From positions 21,918,203 to 21,982,202 of the forward strand of contig JABAKD010000023.1 in assembly GCA_012845835.1 (NCBI GenBank): a DNA stretch of 64,000 nucleotides, read 5' to 3'. Shown here piece after piece: positions 56,260 through 64,000 of this stretch. A program made the position numbers and the translations under genes. Every line of letters begins with the position of its first letter. The stretch's first letter is position 1. Origin of the DNA: Undaria pinnatifida (taxonomy: Eukaryota; Sar; Phaeophyceae; Laminariales; Alariaceae). The notes beneath the pieces were generated by a model, which had not been told where the DNA came from, searched no databases, and was given only the letters and a program-made list of their open reading frames with translations.

Positions 56260-57640
56260 GGCTATAAACCTATGCGCAAAATACCGCCCAGTTTTTTCGT
56301 TGTCAGCGGATGAGTTAGGCTGTTGTAAAATAGCCGAAGCTACATTCCCGTTACAACCAGGCACTCGTCCAGTTGATCGTGCGCCGTACCGTACCTCACC
56401 CCGCCTTCAAAAACAAATCGATGATCAAGTCGACAAGTTACTGAAGCAGGGAATAATAGAGGAACGCACAAGTGCTTAGGGTAGTCCTGTTACTACTGTC
56501 AGCAAAGCTGATGGGTCACCACGGTTCTGTGTTGACTACCGTAACACTCTTCATTGCCATCTCGTCCGTAAAACATGGCCCATGCCCAACATCGAACCTC
56601 ATCTCGACTCTGTGGTTGGAGCGAGTGCTTGTCATCAGCTTCCTGTTAACAATTGCTGACGCGAACATCGAATCAACTGCTTTTGTTACAGCTAAAGGCA
56701 AGTATTGCTTTAAACGCATGCCGTTCGGAGTTTGTAACGCACCCTGGTTGTATCAACATATTATGTCGCTCGCCCTTGGTGATACTGGTTCAGCCAATGG
56801 TCTTTTGTGTTATATGGATGATTTAATAGCTTGTTCATCTACGTGGGAAGCATATTTGGTGTTACTCGAACACATGTTTTCAGCTTTACAAGCAGCTGGT
56901 TTGACGTTAAAACCGTCCAAGTTACAGTTCGGTTCGAAACAAGTTGAACATTTAGGTCATGCCATATCGGAACATGGTATCACTATTGGCGATGACCGTA
57001 TAAAAGCCATTAGTGACTTGCCAGACCCGAAGAATATCAAGGAATTACGTTCTTTGTTAGGCACACTCAATTTCGTACGCCGGGTTGTACCAGAATATGC
57101 TGAAGTTACAGCACCTCTGGTCGAGCTTACTAAAAATCGATGTAAGCGACGGCGGGAATTCGAGAAACACTGGGGAACAACTCAATCTGAAGCAGTAACC
57201 CGGATTAAGAAGTTGTTATCATCCCCTCCAGTATTACATTTCCCTGATTATTCGAAAGAGTTTATCGTACATGTAGATGCAAGTGAAGCAGGAGTCGGAG
57301 CATTCTTAGCTCCAAAACGCCAACGAAGGATCTGATAAACCAGACCTACAAATCATTGCTTACTTTAGAAAACGTTTTACGAAAGGACAAAAACAGTATT
57401 CAGCAACGATGAAAGAGTGTTGTGGAGCTGTCCTCGCTCTGCAGCATTGGCGTCCGTACCTTTCGGGCAAACACTTAAATGCGTCACCGACCGTGCTGCT
57501 CTCACGCATCTATATTATATGCAAGACACGTCCAACATGTTAACACGATGGGCCATTGCCTTGCAAAGTTTCGATTTCACATCCGAGCATAATCCGGGAA
57601 AATTACACGTAGTGCCGGACACATTATCCCGACTGTTTGG
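56260..57640 (+). pseudogene. pol: RT and RNase H region of Gypsy element E
   Basis: The RT start is marked by PLQPGTRPVDRAPYRTSPRL and DKLLKQGIIEERTSA (about 56,350-56,475). The fingers and palm follow, with YCFKRMPFGVCNAPWLYQHI and the catalytic box CYMDDLIACS (about 56,705-56,835). LTLKPSKLQFGSKQVEHLGH and the thumb NIKELRSLLGTLNFVRRVVP come next. RNase H begins FIVHVDASEAGVGAFLA (about 57,260) and continues past QYSATMKECCGAVLAL to the end region FTSEHNPGKLHVVPDTLSRL (about 57,570-57,630). The order RT then RNase H, without an integrase before it, is Gypsy-type. Broken. Confidence 0.88.
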
Positions 57641-57841
57641 CGATATACCAGAGGACACAACCCAAGGAAAGACGCCTCTTTCTGATGTGTTACCGTCGCA
57701 ACCCAGGTTAGCCTCTATCTGTCGCAATGTACCACAAGATGGGCAACCCTACCGCCCACCAACTCCACGTGCGCATGAAATACACACTAATAATCTGAAT
57801 AAACTCTGTCTAGTCGAGAGTGATCGGGAATGGTTTACGAG

Positions 57842-57860
57842 TATTATTATTATTATTTTT
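57842..57860 (-). repeat. (AAT)n 3' tail of the LINE
   Basis: On the minus strand the element ends AAAAATAATAATAATAATA. Beyond it lies the reading frame of Gypsy element E (CLVESDREWFT). Short tandem-repeat tails are usual for several LINE clades. Confidence 0.75.
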
Positions 57861-58076
57861 GCCCTCGGACAATGTAGCGTAGATGCCTTTCCGATATAAA
57901 TCGAATATCCTTCCTTAAAGCAGCAGTAGCACCTAATATGAAGTCGAATGATCGCACCATAATGCAGTGGTATCTTCCGCCAACCATTCGCCCATTTCCT
58001 TTCCCCACATCTTCTCCTTTTATCTACTATTCCCTTTCCCTATATATACCTGGTATGTTACAGCTGGGAGTCTACC
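57861..58076 (-). other. 3' untranslated region of the LINE
   Basis: About 216 bp lie between the stop of the C-terminal tail and the AAT tail, with no frame of note. It would carry the structure the RT recognises for target-primed reverse transcription. Confidence 0.6.
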
Positions 58077-58345
58077 TTAGTCCTCCTCAACATTGCCACC
58101 CCAGGCCAGTGGCCTTAGTCCTCCCGATTCTTCCTCCCTTCCCCTCGCGGCCTGACGATCCCTCAGAGATAGTCTATATCGATGAACTCTGCGCGAAATC
58201 GCGACCTGAGTGGTCACAGAAATTATTTGGAATAGTCGCTCCTTGCACACGCCTTTCCGCGCTAGGGACGATGCGTCCGTCCCTCCAACGATGCTTGCCG
58301 CTACCTGATCTATCAGGTCGCTGCCTTCTTTACCGAGGCGCCCAA
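58077..58345 (-). CDS. LINE extreme C-terminal tail, in a shifted frame
   Basis: Reads GRLGKEGSDLIDQVAASIVG and SLARKGVCKERLFQIISVTT, then VAISRRVHRYRLSLRDRQAA, ending GGNVEED at a stop. It is about 89 residues, helical and basic. It directly continues the upstream sequence KLATLAVESF but in a different phase. The switch falls at a run of four A on the plus strand (58,344-58,347), one base too many for a continuous frame. It is either a true frameshift or a base-calling error in a homopolymer. Confidence 0.7.
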
Positions 58346-59529
58346 AAGCTTTCCACCGCGAGGGTGGCGAGTTTGTTGCTGCGTTCGCCGAAGGACACCT
58401 GTCCCGGACGAGCATAGTGGTTGCGCTTGCGCGCCTCGGAAGTGGAAGCCGCTGATCCGTTTCGATCCGCGCTTCCTGCCCGCATGTGGACCCCTGCTTG
58501 TGGGTCCGCATACGTCACGTCGAGGAGTATCGACTTGTCGCGATACTCCGGTGCCGTAGCATCTCTTAGTCCACCTGCCTCAATCACGATGTCCATTCGC
58601 AAATCCCTGTCTGCGTGGAACGGGGCTCCGCTTTCCACCTGGTGGCGGACGGACATGCTCTTAAGGGTGCGGGAGAGCGCGTGCACGAGGGGTTGGTGCT
58701 GGTTCACTTGCGCGCCCGCTCGATGACACAATCGCGCATGCCGCGTATTAACCTCCGCTTCACCGCAGCATGGGCATCTCGCCGCGAGGAATTCTTCTAT
58801 CCCCAGAAATCTCTTCCCCGCAGTCACGAACTCTGATGCAGGGATGGTTCTAGCTGAGTCTACAGGTCTCGCCCTTAGGAAGGCGGTAGCCCCTGATCCC
58901 GATTGACTCCGTTGCCGGGCCCTGGCCAAGTCTCGTGTCTCCTTCTCGCCTTGAGATTCGCTTGTGTCTCGCTGGGGCCTCGTCTCGGGGAGCTGGTCCA
59001 GCGAAGAGACGTACCTCTCATAACGTACTCGGTTTACCAGTTTACCCAGTCTATGCTGCGTTTTGCTGGAGCTGATAGTTTCGGCGTCGTGTGCAGGCAA
59101 CGCGTCTGTAATTGATCGCCCTGAGGCACCTTGTCCTCCTGCTCGGAATGCTCTGTCTCGCCAGCTTTCCGGTACGATGTTCGCCATGGCCTCCTCTGAA
59201 ACCCCATGCACATCGCGCAGGTCCCTGATGCTGTTCCAGATGCGTCGCACGAAGTCAGAATCGGGTAGCTCCCTCCGGACTTTGTTCCCTATTGCGCCGG
59301 ATAGATCAGCAAGCACCTCTGGCACCGTCGCCACCAAGCTCCCAACGGATGCTGACATCCTCCGGGCTTCAGCCGACGACAGCCCAAACCCTCCGGCTCC
59401 CGAGGACAGGCTCGCCTGCGCCAGTTGATGGGGTTGCAGGGTCAACATGTTTGTCGGGCACCCGTCCACGAAGAACGATGATTCTTCTGCTGCCCCCGGG
59501 AGATCGAGCAATTTCTCCAGCATCCACAA
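58330..59529 (-). CDS. LINE C-terminal region: CCHC finger and restriction-like endonuclease
   Basis: About 399 codons. Residues 1-200 are a helical post-RT (thumb/linker) region. A CCHC finger CPCCGEAEVNTRHARLC lies at residues 252-268 (about 58,726-58,776) with spacing C-x2-C-x8-H-x3-C. The endonuclease-like part follows: HQVESGAPFHADRDLRMDIV (the second D of DLRMD near residue 313), then SILLDVTYADPQ (D near 337), then a basic RKRNHYARPGQ. The D-x(23)-D plus Lys pattern is that of PD-(D/E)XK nucleases in R2-type LINEs, which nick the target to prime reverse transcription. The start shown is only the frame opening. The frame is -1 relative to the RT frame, joined at the heptamer at 59,544-59,550. 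Confidence 0.8.
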   Translation of the reverse strand: MWMLEKLLDLPGAAEESSFFVDGCPTNMLTLQPHQLAQASLSSGAGGFGLSSAEARRMSASVGSLVATVPEVLADLSGAIGNKVRRELPDSDFVRRIWNSIRDLRDVHGVSEEAMANIVPESWRDRAFRAGGQGASGRSITDALPAHDAETISSSKTQHRLGKLVNRVRYERYVSSLDQLPETRPQRDTSESQGEKETRDLARARQRSQSGSGATAFLRARPVDSARTIPASEFVTAGKRFLGIEEFLAARCPCCGEAEVNTRHARLCHRAGAQVNQHQPLVHALSRTLKSMSVRHQVESGAPFHADRDLRMDIVIEAGGLRDATAPEYRDKSILLDVTYADPQAGVHMRAGSADRNGSAASTSEARKRNHYARPGQVSFGERSNKLATLAVESFWAPR

Positions 59530-62500
59530 GGCGTTGCCATCTGCTTTTTTGCATGCAGCCAGCGATAGTCCATCACGCGTTCAAGGTAGGAGGTCCGTTG
59601 AACCATGGAGCCGGTGGTAATCAGGTTGGCTGATTGCTTGTCCGGCATGCGCGACAATATCCGCGCAAGTTGCTCCGCTCCGCCGTTTCGGACTATCTCC
59701 ATTGCGCTCTCCCTCACGTACTCATCCGTGCCGATGGGCACCCCCACCACCTTAACCCCACCACGTTCAGCGATGCTGACGCCAATGCCTTCAAGAAGGG
59801 CGATTTGTTCCGGCCTAGGTACGTGCCCCTTTGGGGGCAGGGCAACCGTTTTGCTCGGGTTGATCGCAATTCCGATGTTGGACAGCTCACGCTGGAGAAA
59901 GGGTACCACTTCCACAGTATCGGGTGTGATTTCCATCATTCCGATGCTAATATCATCTAGGTAGGCGAATGCCTCTACACCTCTTGGCTCGAACTCCTCC
60001 CGTGTCCGCTTCAGCACCGGCAGGAGCGGCATGCAGAACAACGCCGGCCCCATAGCATCACCTTGTTGTACCCCGCTGGAGCAGTCGATCTTCCGCCTTT
60101 CTCCCGATTCCATCTGAAAAAACACGGGCGCAGACATCTCGCCGTAACATTTTGCCACGAACGGTGTAAGCGCCGGTACGCAAGTGGCTGCCTCCGCTAG
60201 CATAGCAGTCCGCTTCACTGTGTTGAATGCGTTGGAGCAATCGGTGAGGATCAGCCAGTTGTTTGCCTCGTGATGTATTCTTGCGCGTAGCGCTACCTGT
60301 TCCACCCCCCCTCGTACTCCGACTCCAAACTGTCTCGCTTCACGGTTGGCCTCCTCCAGCCGTGGTCGCCACTGCCGCATGGTTCCGGCCGCAATAAGCC
60401 GCCTCCACGTCATCCCCACGCACACGGGGCGGCATTTTTCACCCAGGGCAGTGAGGTTGGATTGCAAGAAGAGCTGCCAGAATTCAGGCGGGAAGGCGTT
60501 TGGATCATCGATAATTCTTCTCCAGAAGGCTTCGATGCCAGCTCCGAATTTTTCGCGCCCAAAACCAGTCCTGATTATTGACTGTAAGTGCGAGAATCGC
60601 AGACCGTCGCTTCCCGCGCCTGATAAGGCGTTGCGAGAATTGATTACCTCGAGGGCCACCTGTGGGTCGAACTCTTCCTCCGGGCGCCAGTTGGGTACAC
60701 TCCCTTCCTCCTGGTCGGTGGAACTTGTTGCCACCGCTGCTGCTGCAGCTTCGGAGACGCAGGCCTGGTCCTCCTCCGGGAACTTTGCTTTTACGCGCTC
60801 CCACGTTTCGTCGTTCCCCGGCGCGCGCGGTTCCGCGAGAAGGCTGCGTGCTGCCACAGTCACCCCCCCTCGATGGCGGCATGCTGATGATGCCCTCTTA
60901 AACATATCAGCGTCCGTCTCTTCTCGGGCTTGACCGATTTGCCTCATAGATGTTCGACGGGTGTACTCCATTAACCACGGGAGCAAGAGGGTGAGGTCAC
61001 CGCGTTCGGCAGACGCAAACCTCTCACGCCGTTTCATTCGGCCATCCTGCGAGTGTAGTAGAGCTGGGAGGATGTACCACAACTTGATTGACCTCAGCAG
61101 TGATTGCGGTGTCTCCGATTGTGTGGATTGACGGTGCTCTCCCAAGGCGTGATTGAGGAGGCCAAGCACATGGGTGATAAGCTTGGCGTGGGCAGTAGCC
61201 AGCCTCGGCTGCACTTTGACAACAGTGGCGAAGCGTTGTTGGAGGTCCTCAAGGGGGACATCATCGAGCGGTCCCGCAATTCCCAATGTGTTTTGGTCCC
61301 ACGGATAGCAGAGGCCATCCCGGCGCTCTTCCTCGCCATCGTCAGGTCTCCCCCCGAGTCCCGCTGTCGTCACGCGTAGTCCAGGGTCGGCCTGGACTGC
61401 CGCTTCTATTGCTTCTCGTCTTCCATGGCGGACTGTGCATCCCCTTGCTCCGCAGAGAAACGACGCCTGCGCCCCGCCTCGTCTGACCGCATTCACCACG
61501 CACCGCGCATGCATTGCATGTTGACGTCCACAGGGCAACCCCACCACTCGGTGTCCCCGAGCAATAGTTGATCTACAGCCCCCACAGCTCGTACCGCTGT
61601 GGTCGTCTGCAATGAAAGCGCGAAGATGCGTTACGCTCCCTGGTGCTGACCCTCCTCCCTCTCCGCCCCCGCCTTCTCTCTCTCCACCGCCAACCCTTCC
61701 TTCGGCAGGGGCCGAGGGAACCTCGCCGTTTCCATGTCGAGGGACTCGCCCCCGGTTCGTGGTGCCTCCTCTCCCAGTTCTCGTCGCTCGTGTTCCTCTT
61801 CCGGATCCGCGCGGTCGACCTCGTCTGCCTCTTGTGCTTCTCCCACCCTCCACTGCACCAGTGGAAATAGACGCAGTCGCTCTCGATGTTGCTGGGGTGT
61901 CGCTGGGCTGTGCTGGGGGCGCGCGCGAGTGTCCCGGCGCCATCGCCTCCCTGTTTTCGGCAGTTCGGGAGTTTCTCGTGGTAACAGGTACAGCACCTCC
62001 TGGATCCGTCTGCTCCCTCCCCCCCGGGTCACCTTCTGACGCTAGAATTGCACCATCCGGTGGTACCACGCCCGCTGCTGAAGGGTCGCTCTCCCGTGCC
62101 GGGCCCGTTCCTTCCGCCGTGCCCCTCACCGCCGCTGGGGTGGCGCTGGGCTGACTCAGGGGGGGGGGCAAGGGTCCCGCCGCCGTGACATCCTCTTGTT
62201 CGGCCATGAGGGTGTTCTCCACGGTTGCATAGGAAGCGGCGCCTCCTGGCTCCGCCTGCCCCCTTACCCTCCAATCACCTTCAGACGCCGGGGCTGCTCC
62301 TTCCGGTTGTGTTACTCCCACTGCTAATGAGTCACTCTCCAGCACCGGGTCTGTTCCTTCCGATGTTACGTCCGCTGCCGTCGGGGAGGGAGGCAGCTCG
62401 TACCCTGCCTCAAACCCGTTTTGGGACCCGACGGTCCACGCTGCCGTCGGGAACGGAGGAAGCGCCTCCCCCTCTTCTAACGCATTTCGCACCCCGAGGG

Positions 62501-63893
62501 TCCACCTCGTTAGGCGGTTCTCCCACGTCGAGTCGAGGCCCGCCAAGAACTCTTGGACATGAGGCAGGATGTAGATCCTTCGGTTCGGGAGTCGGAGTAC
62601 AGTATCCTGTGGGCGGATGCCGTACGCGGCGAAGATCTCGCGGTAGTGACCGGCTGCCGCTCTCCATTCTCTCGGTCGGGGGAAGTCAAGGTAGGCGCCT
62701 TGGGGCAGGCCAAGAGCATCTGCGAACAGGGTGCACAACAGGAACGAGGAGGTTGGGCTACTCCCGTGGGTCCTCACCATCCCCTCAAAAGTATCGTGGG
62801 AACCAGTCGTGACGTAACTAGCTGGGTCCAACCGGGGGCCGTCCTCCTCCAAGAGCTCAGCGAACTGCAGGGCTCCCGCTACTGCCGGCCACCTTCCCCC
62901 CGGGCGTGGCCTTGGAAGGTCCTCAGCCAGCTCAGCCGGATGAAGAGGCCGATTTCTTGTCGGCCATTCCGAGCGACACGCGACGCATGGTTGTGGGTCT
63001 GTATGCCCACTCGCGAGGCATTCCGCACGGTCTAGCATGCAGCGGGCATGTACTTGTTCTCCGTGGGGACACGGAATAACTGCCCATAAAGAGTCCACCG
63101 CCGAATCCCCAGTAGGCTCCTCTAGTGCCCGCCCGCAGTAGGCGCAGGGAGATGCACCCCTGCTTCCCGTGGCATGACGCCTCTCTGCTGCACTTCTACC
63201 AGCGCCTCCTTGTTCAGCTGGTCCCGTGTGTAAAGGGTCGTTCTCCGGCGGCCGGTCCGTTCTCTCCGGTGTCGCTGCCATCGCTGTTGAGAAGGAAGGA
63301 AGAGCATCACCCGCTTCCAGCGCGCTTCGGACCCCGAGCGTCCACCTCGTTAGTTGCTCTTCGCATTCGGCGTCGAGACCTACTAGATATTGTAGGACGT
63401 GAGGTGCGATGTAGAGTCTTTGATTTTGAAGTCGGAGTAGGATATCCTGCGGATGGATGGCGTACGCAGTGAACAGCGTACGGTATCGGCCTGCCGCCAT
63501 TTCCCATTCCCTTGGCCGGGGAAAATCAAGGTATGCCCCTTGAGGCAGGTCCAGCGCATCGCAAAATAGGGAGCATAGCAAGAACGAGGAGGTTGAGCTC
63601 CTTCCGTGTGCATGTAACATGAGCTCGAACGTACCGTAAATGCCAGTCGTCACATAGTTGGCTGACTCCAGTCCGGATATGTGCCGCTGAACGCGGGTGG
63701 CGAACTGCAGGGCACCTCTCACCGCCCCCCACCTTCCCTCATGACCGTCCATGGATATCCCTCTAGCCAGCTCCGCCGGATGGGGAGGTCGGCTTCCTCC
63801 CGGCCACGCCGAGCGACACGCGACGCAGGGCCTAGGATCCGCAAGTCCTCTCGCGAGGTTTTCCGCGCGGTCCAGCATACAGCGGGTGTGCAC
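59442..63893 (-). CDS. LINE main frame: RING-like fingers, repeats and reverse transcriptase
   Basis: About 1483 codons from 63,893; the same phase continues upstream to the window edge through one stop. Order: first RING-like finger (partly before this start, ending CVAC at residues 23-26) and domain X (about 60-200). Second RING-H2 finger at residues 250-306: C250, C253, C275, H277, H282, C285, C303, C306. Domain X copy 2 spans about 340-480. Then an 82-residue Pro/Ser/Gly repeat (twice, about 505-670), a basic RGRRGRPRGSGRG tract (about 688-720) and a third RING-like finger at 770-819. RT covers about 1070-1440, with LILTDCSNAFNTV (catalytic motif A), SSGVQQGDAMGPALF (B) and FAYLDDISIG (C, about 59,952-59,963). 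No APE nuclease is present. The residues after about 1450 are out-of-frame read-through. Confidence 0.88.
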   Translation of the reverse strand: MHTRCMLDRAENLARGLADPRPCVACRSAWPGGSRPPHPAELARGISMDGHEGRWGAVRGALQFATRVQRHISGLESANYVTTGIYGTFELMLHAHGRSSTSSFLLCSLFCDALDLPQGAYLDFPRPREWEMAAGRYRTLFTAYAIHPQDILLRLQNQRLYIAPHVLQYLVGLDAECEEQLTRWTLGVRSALEAGDALPSFSTAMAATPERTDRPPENDPLHTGPAEQGGAGRSAAERRHATGSRGASPCAYCGRALEEPTGDSAVDSLWAVIPCPHGEQVHARCMLDRAECLASGHTDPQPCVACRSEWPTRNRPLHPAELAEDLPRPRPGGRWPAVAGALQFAELLEEDGPRLDPASYVTTGSHDTFEGMVRTHGSSPTSSFLLCTLFADALGLPQGAYLDFPRPREWRAAAGHYREIFAAYGIRPQDTVLRLPNRRIYILPHVQEFLAGLDSTWENRLTRWTLGVRNALEEGEALPPFPTAAWTVGSQNGFEAGYELPPSPTAADVTSEGTDPVLESDSLAVGVTQPEGAAPASEGDWRVRGQAEPGGAASYATVENTLMAEQEDVTAAGPLPPPLSQPSATPAAVRGTAEGTGPARESDPSAAGVVPPDGAILASEGDPGGREQTDPGGAVPVTTRNSRTAENREAMAPGHSRAPPAQPSDTPATSRATASISTGAVEGGRSTRGRRGRPRGSGRGTRATRTGRGGTTNRGRVPRHGNGEVPSAPAEGRVGGGEREGGGGEGGGSAPGSVTHLRAFIADDHSGTSCGGCRSTIARGHRVVGLPCGRQHAMHARCVVNAVRRGGAQASFLCGARGCTVRHGRREAIEAAVQADPGLRVTTAGLGGRPDDGEEERRDGLCYPWDQNTLGIAGPLDDVPLEDLQQRFATVVKVQPRLATAHAKLITHVLGLLNHALGEHRQSTQSETPQSLLRSIKLWYILPALLHSQDGRMKRRERFASAERGDLTLLLPWLMEYTRRTSMRQIGQAREETDADMFKRASSACRHRGGVTVAARSLLAEPRAPGNDETWERVKAKFPEEDQACVSEAAAAAVATSSTDQEEGSVPNWRPEEEFDPQVALEVINSRNALSGAGSDGLRFSHLQSIIRTGFGREKFGAGIEAFWRRIIDDPNAFPPEFWQLFLQSNLTALGEKCRPVCVGMTWRRLIAAGTMRQWRPRLEEANREARQFGVGVRGGVEQVALRARIHHEANNWLILTDCSNAFNTVKRTAMLAEAATCVPALTPFVAKCYGEMSAPVFFQMESGERRKIDCSSGVQQGDAMGPALFCMPLLPVLKRTREEFEPRGVEAFAYLDDISIGMMEITPDTVEVVPFLQRELSNIGIAINPSKTVALPPKGHVPRPEQIALLEGIGVSIAERGGVKVVGVPIGTDEYVRESAMEIVRNGGAEQLARILSRMPDKQSANLITTGSMVQRTSYLERVMDYRWLHAKKQMATPCGCWRNCSISRGQQKNHRSSWTGARQTC
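59544..59550 (-). promoter_or_regulatory. In-phase A AAA AAG slippery heptamer
   Basis: On the minus strand the RT frame reads GCA AAA AAG CAG, which places A-AAA-AAG in the exact phase of a canonical -1 slippery site. The endonuclease-encoding frame that continues the protein is -1 to the RT frame. I could not establish a downstream pseudoknot or stem by eye. A simple one-base homopolymer error would give the same picture. Confidence 0.45.
61428..61592 (-). other. Third RING-like zinc finger of the LINE
   Basis: CGGC, then CGRQHAMHARC and later C-x4-C. Residues 770, 773, 788, 792, 795, 798, 814 and 819 give C-x2-C-x14-C-x3-H-x2-H-x2-C-x15-C-x4-C. This is a RING-H2-like spacing, more diverged from the other two. 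Confidence 0.6.
61884..62381 (-). repeat. 82-residue Pro/Ser/Gly-rich repeat, two copies
   Basis: (S/A)EGT(D/G)P, (P/L)ASEGD, (E/D)PGGA and QPS(A/D)TPA occur in the same order about 82 residues apart (about 511-589 and 593-670 of the main frame). A third partial cousin precedes the second RING finger (PERTDRPPENDP, about 209). It is a flexible linker that grew by duplication. Confidence 0.75.
62964..63155 (-). other. Second RING-H2-like zinc finger of the LINE
   Basis: CAYC, then CPHGEQVHARC and CVAC. The spacing is C-x2-C-x21-C-x-H-x4-H-x2-C-x17-C-x2-C, that is, eight metal ligands in C3H2C3 order. RING fingers usually recruit ubiquitin-conjugating enzymes; in an element protein the role is unknown. 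Confidence 0.75.
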
Positions 63894-63990
63894 AAAGCCT
63901 CCATGGGCGCACGGAACGGGTACTCGAGCGTCGTCTTCCCCCGACTCCCCACTAGAGTTATCGAGAGGCTAACCGCAGTACGTGCACCAA
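63816..63990 (-). other. First RING-H2-like zinc finger of the LINE, with a stop
   Basis: CTYC, then CAHGGFVHTRC and CVAC, in the same order as the second finger and 280 residues upstream of it. A stop codon directly follows CTYCG (about 63,966-63,968), which separates the first ligand pair from the rest. The protein may therefore begin downstream, or this copy is disabled. Confidence 0.7.
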
Positions 63991-64000
63991 AATTCCTCGG

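Larger units (their letters stand above)
53600..57841 (+). mobile_element. Ty3/Gypsy element E, cut on its right by a LINE
   Basis: Gag, protease, RT and RNase H occur in Gypsy order on the plus strand. The integrase that should follow is not present to the left of the LINE and would lie beyond the window if it survives. No LTR was defined. The element is clearly broken, with about four or five breaks besides the LINE insertion. It is a different lineage from element D. Confidence 0.85.
57842..64000 (-). mobile_element. R2-like LINE with RING-finger N-terminus, runs off the window
   Basis: Non-LTR retrotransposon on the minus strand. From its 3' end it has an (AAT)n tail (57,842-57,860), a 3' untranslated part, a C-terminal domain with CCHC finger and restriction-like endonuclease, an RT, and a very long N-terminal region. 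At least 6.16 kb is visible and the 5' end is outside. The tail abuts the coding sequence of Gypsy element E, so the LINE inserted into that element. Visible defects are one stop in the first RING copy near 63,967 and two frame changes, at 59,544-59,550 and about 58,345. Both frame changes are at A/T homopolymers. The element is young or nearly intact compared with its host. Confidence 0.9.

Overview
The window looks like a piece of eukaryotic heterochromatin or gene-poor intergenic DNA. I find no convincing intact host gene. Almost everything I can identify is a mobile element or its remnant, or a decayed tandem array. The polyproteins show Copia, Ty3/Gypsy and non-LTR (LINE) architectures. 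My best guess for the source is a brown alga or a related stramenopile. That rests only on my memory of similar Gag/integrase chains and LINE tails in such genomes, so it is an untested inference.

Layout. At 1-2.7 kb there is the C-terminal end of a Pif1/Helitron-type helicase among short duplications, with a short inverted repeat at the two sides. At 3.1-5.1 kb there is a hierarchical tandem array. At 5.3-18.0 kb there are two nested Copia elements: element A (5572-11779) sits inside the 5' LTR of element B (5328-17974). Both have 5-bp target duplications, and the empty site for A is still readable in the 3' LTR of B. A carries gag, protease, integrase, RT and RNase H. B shows only gag and protease, so it looks non-autonomous. 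At 18.1-19.2 kb more tandem arrays appear, sharing a core motif with the array left of B, so the Copia nest split one older satellite region.

At 19.6-27.8 kb lies a decayed Ty3/Gypsy element (D) with gag on the left and integrase, chromodomain and a Tudor-like tail on the right. Where RT would be expected there is instead a region holding a remnant of a NADAR (YbiA-like) domain and a threefold 233-bp repeat. At 29.3-31.2 kb there is a degenerate satellite of about 175-bp monomers. At 31.6-34.3 kb there are two weak host-like coding remnants with splice-like signals. At 36.2-38.0 kb is the 3' end of a third Copia element (C). From 38 to 47.8 kb there is a long strand-skewed block of decayed repeats, then a small LINE C-terminal remnant followed by a polypurine and a polypyrimidine tract. 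From 48.7 to 52.4 kb I see nothing coding.

At 53.6-57.8 kb there is a second Ty3/Gypsy element (E: gag, protease, RT, RNase H). It is interrupted by a LINE on the minus strand that runs from an (AAT)n tail at 57,842 off the right edge of the window. This LINE is the most interesting object. It is an R2-like RT element with a CCHC and restriction-like endonuclease C-terminus. Its long N-terminal region carries two tandem copies of a RING-H2-like finger plus an unknown domain, a third RING-like finger, Pro/Ser repeats and a basic tract. Its RT and endonuclease frames are offset by -1 exactly at an in-phase A AAA AAG heptamer.
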